A stretch of DNA of 64,000 nucleotides from Cristatella mucedo. Lineage: Eukaryota > Bryozoa > Phylactolaemata > Cristatellidae. Where the stretch lies: contig WPIO01000019.1 of the NCBI GenBank assembly GCA_009760855.2, positions 3,483,501 through 3,547,500 on the forward strand. The letters are read 5' to 3'. This document shows, one piece after another, positions 24,203 to 35,779 of this stretch. The notes below the pieces were generated by a model that saw only the letters and a list, made by a program, of their open reading frames with translations, had not been told where the DNA came from and did no database searches. The number at the start of each line of letters is the position of its first letter. Within the stretch, counting starts at the first letter, position 1. A program made the translations under genes and the position numbers.

Positions 24203-24260
24203 ACGAATAGACATTACGGCAAAGCAAAGCCGACTTCAATCGGACCAGCAAAGCCTCTCG

Positions 24261-25070
24261 ATGGCCTCTTCAGCGACCACTCTGTCCAAGCCCGTGCAAA
24301 CCAGATTCTGGCTAACCGTAGAACCGGAATGGATCGAAGCGTACGTAAGCACAAACCGCCTGGCTTCGCCTGGAACTGTTACTGCCACTGCAGCATCAGC
24401 CCTTTTCCTTCTGGCAATGTGCATCGGCTGGCTGAAAGCCGTTGTAGGTGCCACTTGCTGTCCCTCAGTGGGTAGCTGGGGATTGTGCCTCTTCCGAAGG
24501 CATCACAGAATACCAAACTATTATGAGTGGTGGCTCCAAGAATCGCCAGTTGAATACGATACAGAAGGCGAGCCAGTTCATCCCGTTTCCTTACAGAAGG
24601 TGGTTCGCACTATGTCACATCGAAGGGAATTTGTTTTAAACTTGTTATTCTGCTTCTATGCACCGTTTGTGGCCATCCACTGGACGTACATGCATAGTCA
24701 GGCATATCTCAAACGAAATTTATGGAGCAAGTATAGGAATAAGCTACTGTTCTCATCGGATGCAGTCCTGGGCCCTAGAGCCCGACAGAGGCTTCTACAT
24801 GGAGACCTGAACAAGCAACCTCATATCAATGAAGATTCGGTTGCCATCCTCATAGCACACTATGACCTAAAGGCCAATCAGCCAAACAAGGTTTTATCGC
24901 CTGAGTCTACAACATACTTAACAGCTCTGCCCGAGCTCATAGCAGTCGGAACTAACAAACCAGGATTGTCATCAAGCTACAATCTTGCCCACGTAATCCG
25001 TAAGTATAGAGATAGTAAATTACGGCTAAAACAGAAACATAGGCACCATCTCCAGCTTCAAAGCCAATAA
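24261..25070 (+). CDS. Unassigned long ORF, 269 residues, two hydrophobic segments
   Basis: An uninterrupted reading frame with ATG start and a tandem TAA-TAG stop, longer than expected by chance in DNA of this composition. I do not recognise a family. Hydrophobic stretches lie near residues 40-62 (TATAASALFLLAMCIGWL) and 122-142 (EFVLNLLFCFYAPFVAIHW), so a membrane protein is possible. The C-terminus is basic (KYRDSKLRLKQKHRHH). The ATG context is weak at -3 (T) and good at +4 (G). It is followed at once by another plus-strand frame and converges with LSM1. It could be an intronless or retroposed gene, an unknown mobile-element ORF, or chance. Confidence 0.35.
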   Translation: MASSATTLSKPVQTRFWLTVEPEWIEAYVSTNRLASPGTVTATAASALFLLAMCIGWLKAVVGATCCPSVGSWGLCLFRRHHRIPNYYEWWLQESPVEYDTEGEPVHPVSLQKVVRTMSHRREFVLNLLFCFYAPFVAIHWTYMHSQAYLKRNLWSKYRNKLLFSSDAVLGPRARQRLLHGDLNKQPHINEDSVAILIAHYDLKANQPNKVLSPESTTYLTALPELIAVGTNKPGLSSSYNLAHVIRKYRDSKLRLKQKHRHHLQLQSQ

Positions 25071-25081
25071 TAGGTCAGCTG

Positions 25082-25702
25082 ATGCAGACTCGAACTACAA
25101 CTGTGCCAGATGGACGTTGCATAAAAAGAAAACAGCGCATATGGAGTATAGACGAGCTGACAAAACGCCAAGTAGGAATGTGCAAGGGAATCATTCGACA
25201 GTGCTTCACCGCTGTTAACACTTTTTTGCAGTTCTGTCGGTATCACAAGGTTGAAAGTGGCACTTACAGTGCAAAAAGCTTGACCAAGGGTCTCACCACC
25301 GGTCACAAGTTTAAACACTCCAGATGCGAACAATTCACGTGAGAAAATGCCTACAACTTTCTTGGAACCACCTCACGGTATCGTGTACTATTAGAGACAG
25401 AGCGACGAATCGAGCGAGCATTCCGAGCCTGGTCAAAGGCTACACGTCGAAAGTTAACGCCTGTTTTGCTTCTTGGCAGTAAAATGGCGAAGATTCGCTT
25501 ACCCGAGGATTTTGTAAGGGCACAGTTCACGATGTTGGCAAAGCTCATGCATGCCCACGCAGGTAGCATCGGGTGCGCACAACAACACAGCATTTCCTAT
25601 TTTTTGGCAACTATTTGGTTCTATATCGTAGTCGTCGGTATACGAACACACTCCACGTCCATGTGCAGCAGGCTGGTACACCAAGGTAAGCAACTAGTCT
25701 AG
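25082..25702 (+). pseudogene. Plus-strand open frame of 206 codons broken by one TGA
   Basis: Starts ATG at 25082, 12 bp after the 269-residue ORF stop and in a different frame. It has one TGA (25340-25342), then stays open to a TAG at 25700-25702. The part after the break holds RIERAFRAWSKATRRKL and a hydrophobic SYFLATIWFYIVVVGI. A GT-donor-like GTGAGA overlaps the TGA, so it might be intron sequence instead. No family recognised. Confidence 0.2.
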
Positions 25703-25937
25703 CACAACGATAGCAGTGTTCAATCGACGTGCCCAAGAAGCTGCACAACAGCTTTCGAGTCAGCTGGCCGCACAGCTTCCACAGAGCTTTGAGCCGCACT
25801 GGGCCGAAGACAGGTAATGGGTAATGGGCACCGGCCAGTGGTCAGTGCGCCGAGGTCTGAAACCGGCCTAACCACGGCCAGGCCGACAGAGTCCAGCGAT
25901 GCGAGTTGCAGCAGCCAGCGCAGCACGATGCATCGCT

Positions 25938-26111
25938 TCAGAATTCCTCCTGCATGGTCTCGAGGTGTGAGTGGGTCAGGCCTCGTTCTCGCAGCGCCCT
26001 CTGCCGGCGCTCGTCGTCCTGCTGCTTCTTGAGCTGCTCCTCGCGCTGCATCTCGAGGATCTGATCGATGGGCAGGGACTCAAAGTTCTGCAGCTCCTCC
26101 TTCCTTGCGTC
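25938..26111 (-). CDS. LSM1: LSM1 coding exon 4 (C-terminal charged tail, stop)
   Basis: Phase-0 exon of 57 residues and a TGA stop. The acceptor ATAG follows a long C-rich pyrimidine tract. It encodes the Glu/Gln/Arg-rich helix (DQILEMQREEQLKKQQ) and ends HLETMQEEF. No canonical AATAAA was found close downstream on this strand. Confidence 0.94.
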   Translation of the reverse strand, partial: DARKEELQNFESLPIDQILEMQREEQLKKQQDDERRQRALRERGLTHSHLETMQEEF

Positions 26112-29100
26112 CTATAGATCCGCAGGGGGGGGGGAGGGAGGGAAAATAAATAAGCTGCCGAAACTCGGCCGTTGCCCTTACCAGCCACCTGCGCCGAGTC
26201 AGCACCGATGCTCTCACTAGACGAGCACACGCGCACGAGTAGCCTGAGCATCAAGTAACCAACCTCTGCATGCCTAAACCACACAGTTAGTAACTGAAAA
26301 CTAATTCTGTAGCTAAAGCCAAGCAAACCTGCAAACTTAAATGCTCACAGATGAAAAAGTACGAAACCAATGCTGTTTGCTCACGAAAAAGAGACCCGAA
26401 ATGCAGCACTGCCCCAAAATGCCAATTGTTTGAGGTGCTCTCTAAACATGAAGTCAAATCTAGTAACAGAGTCAGACGACTGCTTGACAGGATGACACGG
26501 GAGGAGGTTCATTTAAACCTAGCCTACCAGCACAGGGCCATAATTCGCTATAGCTCTTCACATACAAAATGGTTCAGTCTAGCAAGATCGGGAGCCAAAT
26601 GTAACAGAATTCCTTTATGCCAAGTCACTGTTCAAGGTTGATATTTAGATGGACGAGTTCGTTTGATATACACTATAAACAAACGTGGTTATTTAGGATA
26701 CTGTTAGAGCTCTAGTCTTCCATTTTTAGGAATCTTGGAAAATTAGTCGGCGTTTTAACTTTTAACTGACTCTTTAGGTAAGTAAACGGATTTTTAGCTT
26801 ATTTAACAGCCTCAATATATAGCGGTAGAAGAGCCTTATCGGTTAAACCATCGCCTATAGTAGGCAATAAAGAATTGCCGAATGCGGGACTCAGATCCAC
26901 GAAGGGGTCTGTGAAGTGGAAGCACCTAAGCCCTAGGCTGAGGCCCAGCGGATACACCCATGGGCCGATTCAATGGATCTTCACCAATGAGGCCAGTGGC
27001 ACTTTATTTCTACTAGTTGAGTTAGAATCACGGGCAATAAATATGCAAACACATTCCCTTATTATGACGCATGTACATGCTTATGACTGCTTGAAACCAT
27101 GGTTATTTATGGAAAATAATAATAATAATACATTTGTATAGCACCCTCAGAGAACTCTTCTCTTTCTAGGCACTTTATATTTGTTGCACATGAAGCATGA
27201 CCGAATGGTTAATGGTAGCATGCTCAATGACAACAAGCATAGCATGCTTAGAGGTGACATGCATAGGGTCAGCATGCAAATATGGTTAGTGGCAGCAGGT
27301 ACAGTGTCAGCACGCATAGCCACACAAAGGACGAATCCCATGGACCCACTAAATGCTGTGACAAAAAGATGCGTTTTGGCTTCTTTTTAAATGTCGTCAA
27401 GTCAGGGGATGTTTAAACGCAAGTCGGGAGTGAGTTCCAGGCTTTAGGAGCATACGAAATAAAGGTGCGGTCTCCAAAGGATTTGAAATTGTACATGCAT
27501 TGCTTGACTAGTAGCCAGTGCAGGTCAGCAAGAAGTGGTAAGATGTGGCAACTGAGCTGCTCACGACAGAAAAGCCTGGCTGCAGAGTTTTGCACCATCT
27601 GTACGTGCCTGATTGCACAGAGCTATCAGAACAGCAAGCAATGAGTTACAGAAGTCGAGGCGGGATGTCACAAATTCATGGGCTAATTTAGATGTAGTAT
27701 TACTGTCTAAAATGCTATGGATCTGCAGATTACATGGCGGCTTTCATGCCCTATGAGTTGTCTTTTTAATGATTATGCTGACGCTGCAGGGTTATCAATA
27801 ACTAGGCGAACCTCCTTTACAACAAAAGCAAAGTGCCTAGAAAAACATGTAATTTACTTAGGGTGCGACAAAATATCATTACTATTATTATCCCTCCAGA
27901 TACTTTAACAGTCTAGGTATTCCGAGGACGTGAGAGCATGTTTTTATGTGCGAGCATGGCATTATGCACCTGGTATGCATTATCCACATCCTGCATAAGG
28001 GCAAGCCCGCACAAGCTAGACAAAAGTTACAACCATGGAAAACCCACTAAGCAGAATCCACACACGGATATGGTCACCTCAGGCAAGAACAGTGGGGTAT
28101 GCAAATACGTAGTAGGACCGTCAGCAGGACTCGTCAAGTGTTAGCACATCGAAGCGCCGAGCTGGTTTGGCCCAGTGATTAAAGTGCTCGCCCTGACCAA
28201 GGTCTTGCCGAGATCGTGGGCTCGAGCCCTGTGGCACATGTGAAGCACCTGAATAGAGATTAAGTTCTCTCAGGGCTCTAGACAAATGAATTCTATATTA
28301 CATAAGGAATATCGTGCAGCTACACCGAAAGAAGAATGTGCCATGCTGTCATTGGATTTGTAACCCACAATCTCCGAAACAGATGCAGAGCTACACCAAC
28401 TTACCCATTTCTACATCGATGCTCAAAAAGGCTTAATGCAGCTACTGCACATTCGTCACGTGCACAAAAGAACATTTAATGGAGAAGAAGCAGAACATAA
28501 AAAGAGCTGTATGCCACCATTATCAAAGTAGGTAAGACATAGACATAGGAATCGCAGCTTGCAGCTATTTTGTCAGTAGGCACTGATAGCTGACCTGATC
28601 CATATCTAATTGCACCGAGGCATGAGATGATCGCTGCTTTGGAGGACACTCGTGCATGCGATGATCACAGCTTTAGGGGACAAGCTAAGTCAACCAGCAC
28701 AGTGAAGCAGATCAGCATTTCAAAAGAATGGAAACAGTTGTCAGACAAAGCAGACACTCACGATTTCTCCCAGCAGGACGACATTTTCTCCCCTGATAAG
28801 GAAGACACCACGAGGGATGTCACCATACTTCTTCCCAACGTGAATCCTCTCCACGGTGTTGTGCAAAAGTAAGTTCGCTGCATCAAACACGCAAGCATGT
28901 TAAACAATTCAAGTTACATTGAATAAAAGGTGGAAAAAAATTGAGTCTAGCACAGCATACATAGAGCAACAAACGACAAATATTCTCAATAATGGCAGCC
29001 TATCTTGAGTTCTCAGTCATGAAAAGACTCGTCCAGCAGTGACCAAAAAATGTTTAAACAGGCGACTCCCAGATAAGAGCAGCCTTAAAAGAGCCGGGTG

Positions 29101-32100
29101 CGAGATATTGTGCATCACAGCAATTGCATCAAGCACTTACTACCTAGTAGAGAAAAACCTATCTGACCGAAATCAGACATTTTTCTATAATCATGGAAAG
29201 CATAGGTGTACTTCCATTTCAATTTTCACCCTGATATGTGAAGTATTCGCCAGTTAGGAAATGTAAAAGGCACTAAGCTACATTGAAAATGAGGCTATAT
29301 AAAAGACACAAGAATCCTCAACAACTTCAATCAACATCAGCAACAAAATACTAGCTGATTTAACAGCCTCTTTTTTGAACAGCAGCAGGAGAGCATTAAA
29401 GGCTATCACCACTGCTTGCAGCAGCAATTAAGGACTGACCACGGCAGTATTCGAACTCACGACCTCGTGACAGAGGTCGTGAAGAGCAACTGCATTACCT
29501 AGTGCGCCATTACGGCTCACCGTAACTAGCGTAAGAAGCTTTATGCATGTATCTCGATCTACCAAAGTTCAACAAATTAGGATACAGTGCATGCATTCAT
29601 CATGCATGAGAAATAAAAAAGTAAGATTCGAACCCTTATGCCTCAAAAGACGAAGAATAAAAAATTTGACTACAAGATAGCACTGCCTCACATTGCACAT
29701 TAGGGCAAATATAGGGGCATACGAACGGTGGCAACATTGGGAACTAAATAATTCAGGCAAATTAAAAGAGTGATCACCAATTAAATCCAGGAAATAAACA
29801 GAAATACAAGCAACTGATATTTTGACTGGCTAAAATGCTCACATGCTACCCCTAAAATTGATGCCCAAACCAAAGCAGCCACAAGAAATGCAATGAGAAA
29901 TGCGCCCGTAAGCAGCTTCTAAGCACAAGTGTTTCCTAAAAATCTTGCGAGCGATAAGCATGCCCAATTTCGGCCAAATACGTTCAAAACAGTTGTTTTT
30001 CAATGCTGACCCAGTAAATAACCATGCACCAGAGCCGTTAGCCCAATTCATAGTAAGTAATGCCAAACTCCCTCAATGGGTAACACAACAACGTAGCAAC
30101 GACTGAGCTACTTATGATGCCAACCAGAAACCTCAAACGAATGGGATACAAAGACAGTACTGCAGCTGATAGGGGACCTGACCTTTTTCCCAAACCCGGA
30201 GAGCTAGGCGTACATGATCTTGTGGCATAAACATTTTACATTATACTCCATGTCATATTGATCATTTGCACGGTTTATAAAGTTATCTACATTTCCTATG
30301 TATACAGTTGGATCAGATGACTGCCCGTGAACCTGATGGATCAGATTAAAACCCGTGAACCTGAGCATGCTAACAGAAATGCAGAGCACTCATTTGCCAG
30401 CTGACGAAGCAAACCAGCACCACTCAAAGTGACACGTGGTTTACGCATGCCTGGCACTGCCGAGACTTAGTCAAATCCAACTCACTGCCGTGCATGTGCC
30501 GAAGCAGGACCAAATACCGATACAGCATTGTCTTCTCTTTCTAAGTATAGATCGAATTCCGTCACAGCTTTATGTGCTTATGATAGATGCTTTATGCTAT
30601 ATGTGCTTTAGACTGCCGATTCAACCACTTTAAATTTGTTTACATGCATATCTCATAACACGGAATTCACCCACAGCAGTAGCCATCAAAAATGCTTCGC
30701 ATACGCATTGCTACAGACCATATGAAGAGCCAAGCCTCCTAATCCAACCTCATGCTAAGAATGTCTTATCAAAAGGAATTGGGTTTTATTGCCGTTTAGC
30801 GGAAGAAAATCGACCCACATCCAGGATCGAAAGTCTGAAAGGCAGGCACTCAGTTTATCGGTTGCTGAAGCTGACTCCGATGGTTTAAATGACAAGTAGA
30901 AATGGGTAGCATCAGCATACAAGTGCCACCCTGGTTTGGCTCAGGGGTTAAGGTGCTGGCCTTTAACGACCAAGGTCGTGGGCTCGAGCCCTGAGGCACA
31001 TATGAAGCACCTGGGTATAGATTAAGTTCTATTAAGGCCATACACAATTTAATGTTTTGTTTTTTTAAATTTTTATAGCCGATTCTATGGGCCCAGATCA
31101 CTTTTCCGAGTGGCTGGGTATAAATGGTGAACAGAAAAAGACCATGAACTGACCCTTGTTAAACTCCACAAGTGCCGGGCCTGCTGGACTAGCCATTAGA
31201 CCTCTGCAATCATCATGATAACAATGGTTACTGGTAATCCGACGAGCCTACAAAGTATGGAGTACCCAAGGATCTGTTCCGTGTCTACCAAAGTTTACAA
31301 TCCATACTGCCTCTCTCATCGATGCCATCGCCAAGAACATCATTGGCTCTCTACACGCACGGGTGACACTCAGCTCACCCAAACATTGAGCTTCACTGCC
31401 TTCAAGAAATTAGTACTCTCACCTTTCTTACACCTTACACTGCCGACATTAGTGCTCGGACAGCAGCTAACTTTTTAAGCTTAACGATGACAAGACCAGA
31501 CTATTACTGTGGACAAACATAGAATCTCTTTGAAACTGGAAAGACCCAGCCCCAAGATTTGGCTTAGCCAGAATATCTCTTAACCCCCCCCCCTCCCGAT
31601 TGAACTCTGGACGTCCTATTAAATACGACCCTTCTTTGGATGACCGCAAAGATGTTTTCACATGAAGTTATCACAGACAAATTGGGTCGATGCATTTATG
31701 ATATCCCGTCATGACTTCTGCAACTCTTGACTCCCAGGGTTTAAGGGCCACGATAGCCCAGGAAGTAAGGTGCTCTTCACGACCGAGGTCGCAGGTTGGA
31801 ATCCTGCAGTGGGTATTCTTTTAATGCCAACTGCAAGTGGTGGTGATAGCGGTTAAGGCTCTTCTGCTGCTAGACACGCGAGACTGTTAAATCAGCTAAT
31901 ATTTTTCTTGCCTTTGCAATAACATACAGATGTGCATACACAGGCATCGATTTGCTGCTGTCCTGCATAGCCAACATAATAAATATGCCCTTAGTGTTAG
32001 GTTTTGTCCCTGCAATTTTCAAAAAAAGCTGCTGTTAGGCCACTCAGAAAAGGCAACAACTGACCACACAAACTTGAGCAACTTCCACCAATCTCCCAAC

Positions 32101-33521
32101 TAATACCTCCATCAAAAACACTGGAACAAGTAGTGGCAGACCGGTTAAACACTCTAAGATCAAAACTTCAAACCTAGCATGTTGCAGTCAGGTTTTTTAG
32201 AGCCCATTACTCCTCAGAGTCCGGACTGATGCTAGTGTATAACAATTTTCTCTGGAATGCAAACCAAGGGCGACTCTCTGTGCGTGAATGTTTTGCTAAA
32301 TATTTCGGGAGGCGATGATACTATTGACCATCAAGTCTTTCTCGGGTGCCTCTAGCATCTAGCCTCGAGCACCTCGCCTGGGGATCATTGGCTCAGTGCA
32401 CTGCAATGATTTAGGTCCTATTTCAGAGTGGGAGAGACTCGTGAGAGCATTGATGCCCATGGGCAGTAGTAATCTAAGGATCCTCTAAATTATGGGGTCC
32501 ACCCAGTGATCTGTGCTTGGTCAAACTCTTTTCACAATATATATACCTAATGCCATTGTAATTGCTAAGCATTATATAGGATTTAACTTTCATGCAAATA
32601 AACTACTTTTAAAGTAAAAGCACTTACGAATCCAATGTGGCACTGATGCAGTATTCTACCCACTCGCCTAATCAGAACCCATACAACGTTTATAGGACGA
32701 TATCGACCGGCAGCTAAGGCAGGTGTTCGACCTACTTCAGCAGCCGACCTTTTCAGTAAAATTCAGTCTTTGTGGAATGTGCTACGAAAGACGAGACTCG
32801 GCAGAAGCTTGTGGCTTCTATGCCTCGCCAGATAAAGGAGGTCATTAGGAATCATGATGGGCGACATCATAATAAGTGCATACTTACTAATTGTATGTGT
32901 TTGTTTATGGGCAGCCAGTAACTATTTTTATAGGCTTCAGGACACTTTAGTCTACCTGGCATCGCAGAAAATCCTTCTAGTACTCGAACAGAGTAGCAGC
33001 CAAAGCAGCCAAAGCAGCTGCAGCCGTACTGCAGATGTTTTGCAAATGAGTGCAGCTGTGCCTCTAGCTGACCACAAATCCTTTGGAGATGTGCCTTTAG
33101 TTTGTATGCTTGCAGAGCTTGGAGCTCACTCCCGACTGCCATCATACGACATCCTTAACATAACTACACTAAAAAAATCTAAAAATGTATCTGCTCTTTC
33201 CAGCATTTTCTGGGTCCGTGTGAATTATCTGTTTGCTTAAGCTTGCTGAGGCTGTGCATGTTATCACTTAATAATTGACATGCTTCCTTCACAGCACATG
33301 TAAAGTGCTTAGAAATTTAATTCTCTTAGGATGCTCTACAAGTCTTTTTATTATTATTATTATTATTATTCTCTTATCTGCACTGGCTCCCCAACAATCG
33401 CACCGGCTTCAAAGTTCTACCGCATACTTTTTTAAGTCACTTCATTCTCTTGATCTGGCTTACCTACTTACTCCTAGAGTGTCTGTTGCACCCCTTACTC
33501 GGCTGCCAAGTCGTATAGTCG

Positions 33522-33607
<86 letters not shown>

Positions 33608-35720
33608 GCCAAGTCGTAGCTATACCCCTAACCAACCTCAAATCCTTGGGAGACCAAGCATTCAGTTGTTATGCACCAAAGCCGGAACTCAGCTGTCATA
33701 GTAATAACAATAATAATGACATTTGTATAGCATACCATAAGAAGTAAATCTCATTTTAGACACTTTACACGGTACCCTGACTTTCCATCATAAGACTCGA
33801 AACTGAAAACCCACCTGTTGCTCACAGCATTTGCTTCGCCCATGCAAATCGTCATGGTGACTAACCAGTTAATTTACTTCATTTTCAGCCTGTTGAAGTG
33901 TCTAGAAAGAGATTCAGTTCACTTAATACTATAGAAATGCCTCACTATTAGTATCTACTAGTACATCAGCAATCAAGTGAAACCCACCCACCTGTCATTT
34001 ATGAATGTTAATTTCCGAATGCACATTCAGGTGCAGCCACTAACACAAAGAATTATACAAGTATGCTTACCAAACTGGTCGATGCTGCCCAGATATCCAA
34101 TCAAAGTTCGGCCATCCCTTAACACCACTAGAAGCTTTTCTGTAAATAAGGTAAAACAAGTGCAACCAAGCTGAAGTACCACAGAGTAGTATACAGTATT
34201 ATCGAGATGCACTCAAATACAAACAGTGGCTAATAGATATTGAGAGAAGGCTAGATCAATATCACATCCACAATGGCATCTACAGCACACTTTTAATTCT
34301 CTTTAAGGAAGAGTTTGCCGTCTGTCTTCTACAGCTTGCTAGCCATATCCCTGTGAGCCACGTGTGGGTTATCAGTTCTTGTTTGCATAAAACAATCCTC
34401 AAGCCCCACATGCAACAGGAGACATTCACACAGCAGCTCAGCTAAAGCAGGCCTAGTGATAATAATAATAATAATGACATTTGTATAGCACTATCAGAGA
34501 ACTTAATCTCTTTCTAGGTACTTTATATACTGTAAGGCAAGCATGTTCATATGGTTAATAATATCCTGCATAGCCTCAGCACGAATGAGCACACAGGAAC
34601 AAATGTCACACACCGATGCACCTACTTAGTACCCCCCTTTGGTTCCACTCTTGCAAGCAACGGCATCAGGACACTTCAAGGCAAACATGCAACCAGAAAA
34701 AGGTACCGAAACTCCCAAAAGAAAAGATGAGCAGACCTAGAAGAGATCCTTCCAAAGTTAGATACCTAATCAAGATGAAATAGGTGCATGCTTAGCAAAC
34801 GTAAGATCTAGTCAAGACAGGTCACTGGCAGACCGTTCTAGCTTATAAATTTCATGACTCCCACCACAACTAGTCTCGGGAGCTTGACGATGGCTGCAAT
34901 TGGCTTACAGCCATTAGACACCTTAAATGACTGTCCCAGTACCATCAGCATAATAATAATAAAAAGATATTTGCATACCACCCTAATCGAATCCAATCTA
35001 TTTCTAGGCACTTTAGTTCTGATGGAAAGAGCACTGTAGTTCGCTGTCTCGTTCTAGCAGTTAAGTCACGACCACGACCCTGTCGGTATCGGAGGAAGCA
35101 GCTATCCGTCCCATTGCCAAACGTAACTCCTTAATCTGTGCCATTCCTTAAACGTCCCTCGCTAGGCAGGGCAGCTCTTTCAATTTAGAACTGTTGAGCG
35201 GCGGGTCGTAATACTTGAACATCGACTACTAGAAGTACCGCGATAAGGAAAGCCCCTAAAAGCCACTAAAAAAGGCTGGGGAATTGTCTACGCCTTGGCC
35301 TACGAGATTTACAGGCAGAACAGCAGGTCGACTAAAAGTATCACGCATGCAATTCAATTTCACCTGTCGAGCACGCAGAGACGAACACACAGATACGGGA
35401 AATTTTCCGCGTTACAATTCAAAAGCCTACAATAGGGTCAACTGCTACTCAATTTCACTGGCTCATTATTGATTCCTCGAACATTTCCTTTATTTAGCTC
35501 GTTGAATTAGCGAGTACTGCCAATAATGACCAGGAGGTACTGGGAACCCCTCAAGATTGACTGCAATAATTTTCGATGCTCTATCTCACGTTCTAAGTTA
35601 GGAATACGCGATGAAGTATATAAGAGTCTCGGATCCATTTCCTGCTTCTTTGCTCAACATCCACCTGCACTTACTATCAATTTCCTCCGTCAAGCTCGCG
35701 GTGCCCGGCAGGTAGCTCAT
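25938..35720 (-). CDS. LSM1: LSM1: Sm-like protein of the LSm1-7 mRNA-decay ring (whole gene, 4 coding exons)
   Basis: Complete spliced gene. Coding exons on the minus strand are 35720-35675, 34139-34071, 28877-28762 and 26111-25938. They join in frame (phases 1, 1, 0) with GT-AG borders to give 134 residues, against 133 in human. The N-terminus M-S-Y-L-P-G-T-A-S-L matches the family start. The Sm1 motif (LRDGRTLIGYLGSIDQF, about residues 22-38) and the Sm2 motif (IRGENVVLLGEI, residues 66-77) are intact. The tail is a charged Glu/Gln/Arg helix, as in LSm1. By family knowledge LSm1 is the distinguishing subunit of the cytoplasmic LSm1-7 ring that works with Pat1 to promote decapping of deadenylated mRNA in P-bodies. 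Introns are 1.5, 5.2 and 2.65 kb and carry L2-like and SINE insertions. The gene is head to head with PYCR, about 3 kb away. Confidence 0.96.
26791..26950 (-). mobile_element. SINE B, degenerate copy
   Basis: Matches tail and body (TTAGCTTATTTAACAGCCTC) with a decayed head, inside LSM1 intron 3. Confidence 0.6.
27112..27700 (-). mobile_element. L2-like LINE 3' part with internal deletion
   Basis: (AAT)n and the reverse tail start it; the 3' UTR and [14 protein letters not shown] follow, with a deletion joining to LVQNSAARLFCREQ. In LSM1 intron 3. Confidence 0.85.
27790..27897 (+). mobile_element. L2-like LINE 3' tail
   Basis: AAAGCAAAGTGCCTAGAAAA to an ATTATT end. Confidence 0.6.
28156..28305 (+). 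mobile_element. SINE C, near-complete copy
   Basis: Head GCCGAGCTGGTTTGGCCCAG, B box GGGCTCGAGCCC, tail ATAGAGATTAAGTTCTCTCA. In LSM1 intron 3. Confidence 0.9.
28762..28877 (-). CDS. LSM1: LSM1 coding exon 3 (Sm2 motif)
   Basis: Completes the split Ala codon, then residues 40-77, including ERIHVGKKYGDIPRG and the Sm2 motif. The acceptor is GATGCAG and the donor GTGAGTGTC. This exon is nearly identical in wording to other animal LSm1 proteins, which fixes the gene identity. Confidence 0.96.
29345..29516 (-). mobile_element. SINE B, full copy
   Basis: Minus-strand copy in LSM1 intron 2 with GACCTCTGTCACGAGGTCGT at the self-complementary arm. Confidence 0.88.
29517..30923. other. LSM1 intron 2, no feature seen
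   Basis: AT-rich intronic DNA without a recognised repeat or exon. Confidence 0.5.
30924..31060 (+). mobile_element. SINE C copy
   Basis: CCTGGTTTGGCTCAGGGG head, GGGCTCGAGCCCTGAGGC, tail GATTAAGTTCTATTAAGGCC. In LSM1 intron 2. Confidence 0.82.
31240..31740 (+). mobile_element. L2-like LINE fragment (RT palm)
   Basis: Degenerate GVPQGS-like start and an ACGGGTGACACTCAGCTC segment equal to the YADDTQL motif. Ends TTATGATATCCCGTCATGAC, beside a SINE B. Confidence 0.65.
31745..31909 (+). mobile_element. SINE B copy
   Basis: GCCCAGGAAGTAAGGTGC head, AACTGCAAGTGGTGGTGATA, ending TAAATCAGCTAATATTTTTC. Confidence 0.8.
32080..32600 (+). mobile_element. L2-like LINE fragment (RT fingers and motif A)
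   Basis: Degenerate TLEQVVADRLN, then VLLNISGGDDTIDHQVFL where motif A (LDLSAAFDTIDH) used to be. Confidence 0.65.
33060..33360 (+). mobile_element. L2-like LINE ORF end and tail
   Basis: LADHKSFGDVPLVCML, then the 3' UTR and an (ATT)n tail at 33346-33369. Confidence 0.75.
33370..33700 (+). mobile_element. L2-like LINE ORF fragment with (AC)n inside
   Basis: TGCACTGGCTCCCCAACAAT to FKSLHSLDLAYLL, then the AC tract, then ACCAACCTCAAATCCTTGGG. In LSM1 intron 2. Confidence 0.7.
33531..33600 (+). repeat. (AC)35 microsatellite
   Basis: Seventy bp of pure AC flanked by AT dinucleotides and, on both sides, by GCCAAGTCGTA. It sits inside an L2-like LINE fragment. Confidence 0.98.
33700..33775 (-). 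mobile_element. L2-like LINE tail, reverse
   Basis: AATAATGACATTTGTATAGC to TTTTAGACACTTTACAC. Confidence 0.6.
33880..33960 (+). mobile_element. L2-like LINE tail
   Basis: GTTGAAGTGTCTAGAAAGAG to ACTATAGAAATGCC. Confidence 0.6.
34071..34139 (-). CDS. LSM1: LSM1 coding exon 2 (Sm1 motif)
   Basis: Residues 17-38 with flanking split codons. The acceptor is TTATTTACAG and the donor GTAAGC. It encodes the first half of the Sm fold, KLLVVLRDGRTLIGYLGSID. The split Lys codon joins exon 1 exactly. Confidence 0.95.
34457..34545 (-). mobile_element. L2-like LINE tail, reverse
   Basis: (AAT)n, GACATTTGTATAGCACTATC, CTTTCTAGGTACTTTATATA. In LSM1 intron 1. Confidence 0.75.
34950..35035 (-). mobile_element. 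L2-like LINE tail, reverse
   Basis: (AAT)n, then CTATTTCTAGGCACTTTAG. Confidence 0.65.
35675..35720 (-). CDS. LSM1: LSM1 coding exon 1
   Basis: Residues 1-15 plus one base of a split Lys codon. The ATG sits in a good context (GCC before it). The donor reads GTAAGTGCAGG. The transcript probably starts upstream: the sequence CCTTCCAG just above (about 35757-35764) looks like an acceptor, which would make 35721-35756 the 5' UTR part of this exon. Confidence 0.93.
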
Positions 35721-35779
35721 GGCTAGGGCCTGACGGCTGAACGGCCGGAAGTAGTGCCTGGAAGGACAGTGGGGCGTCA

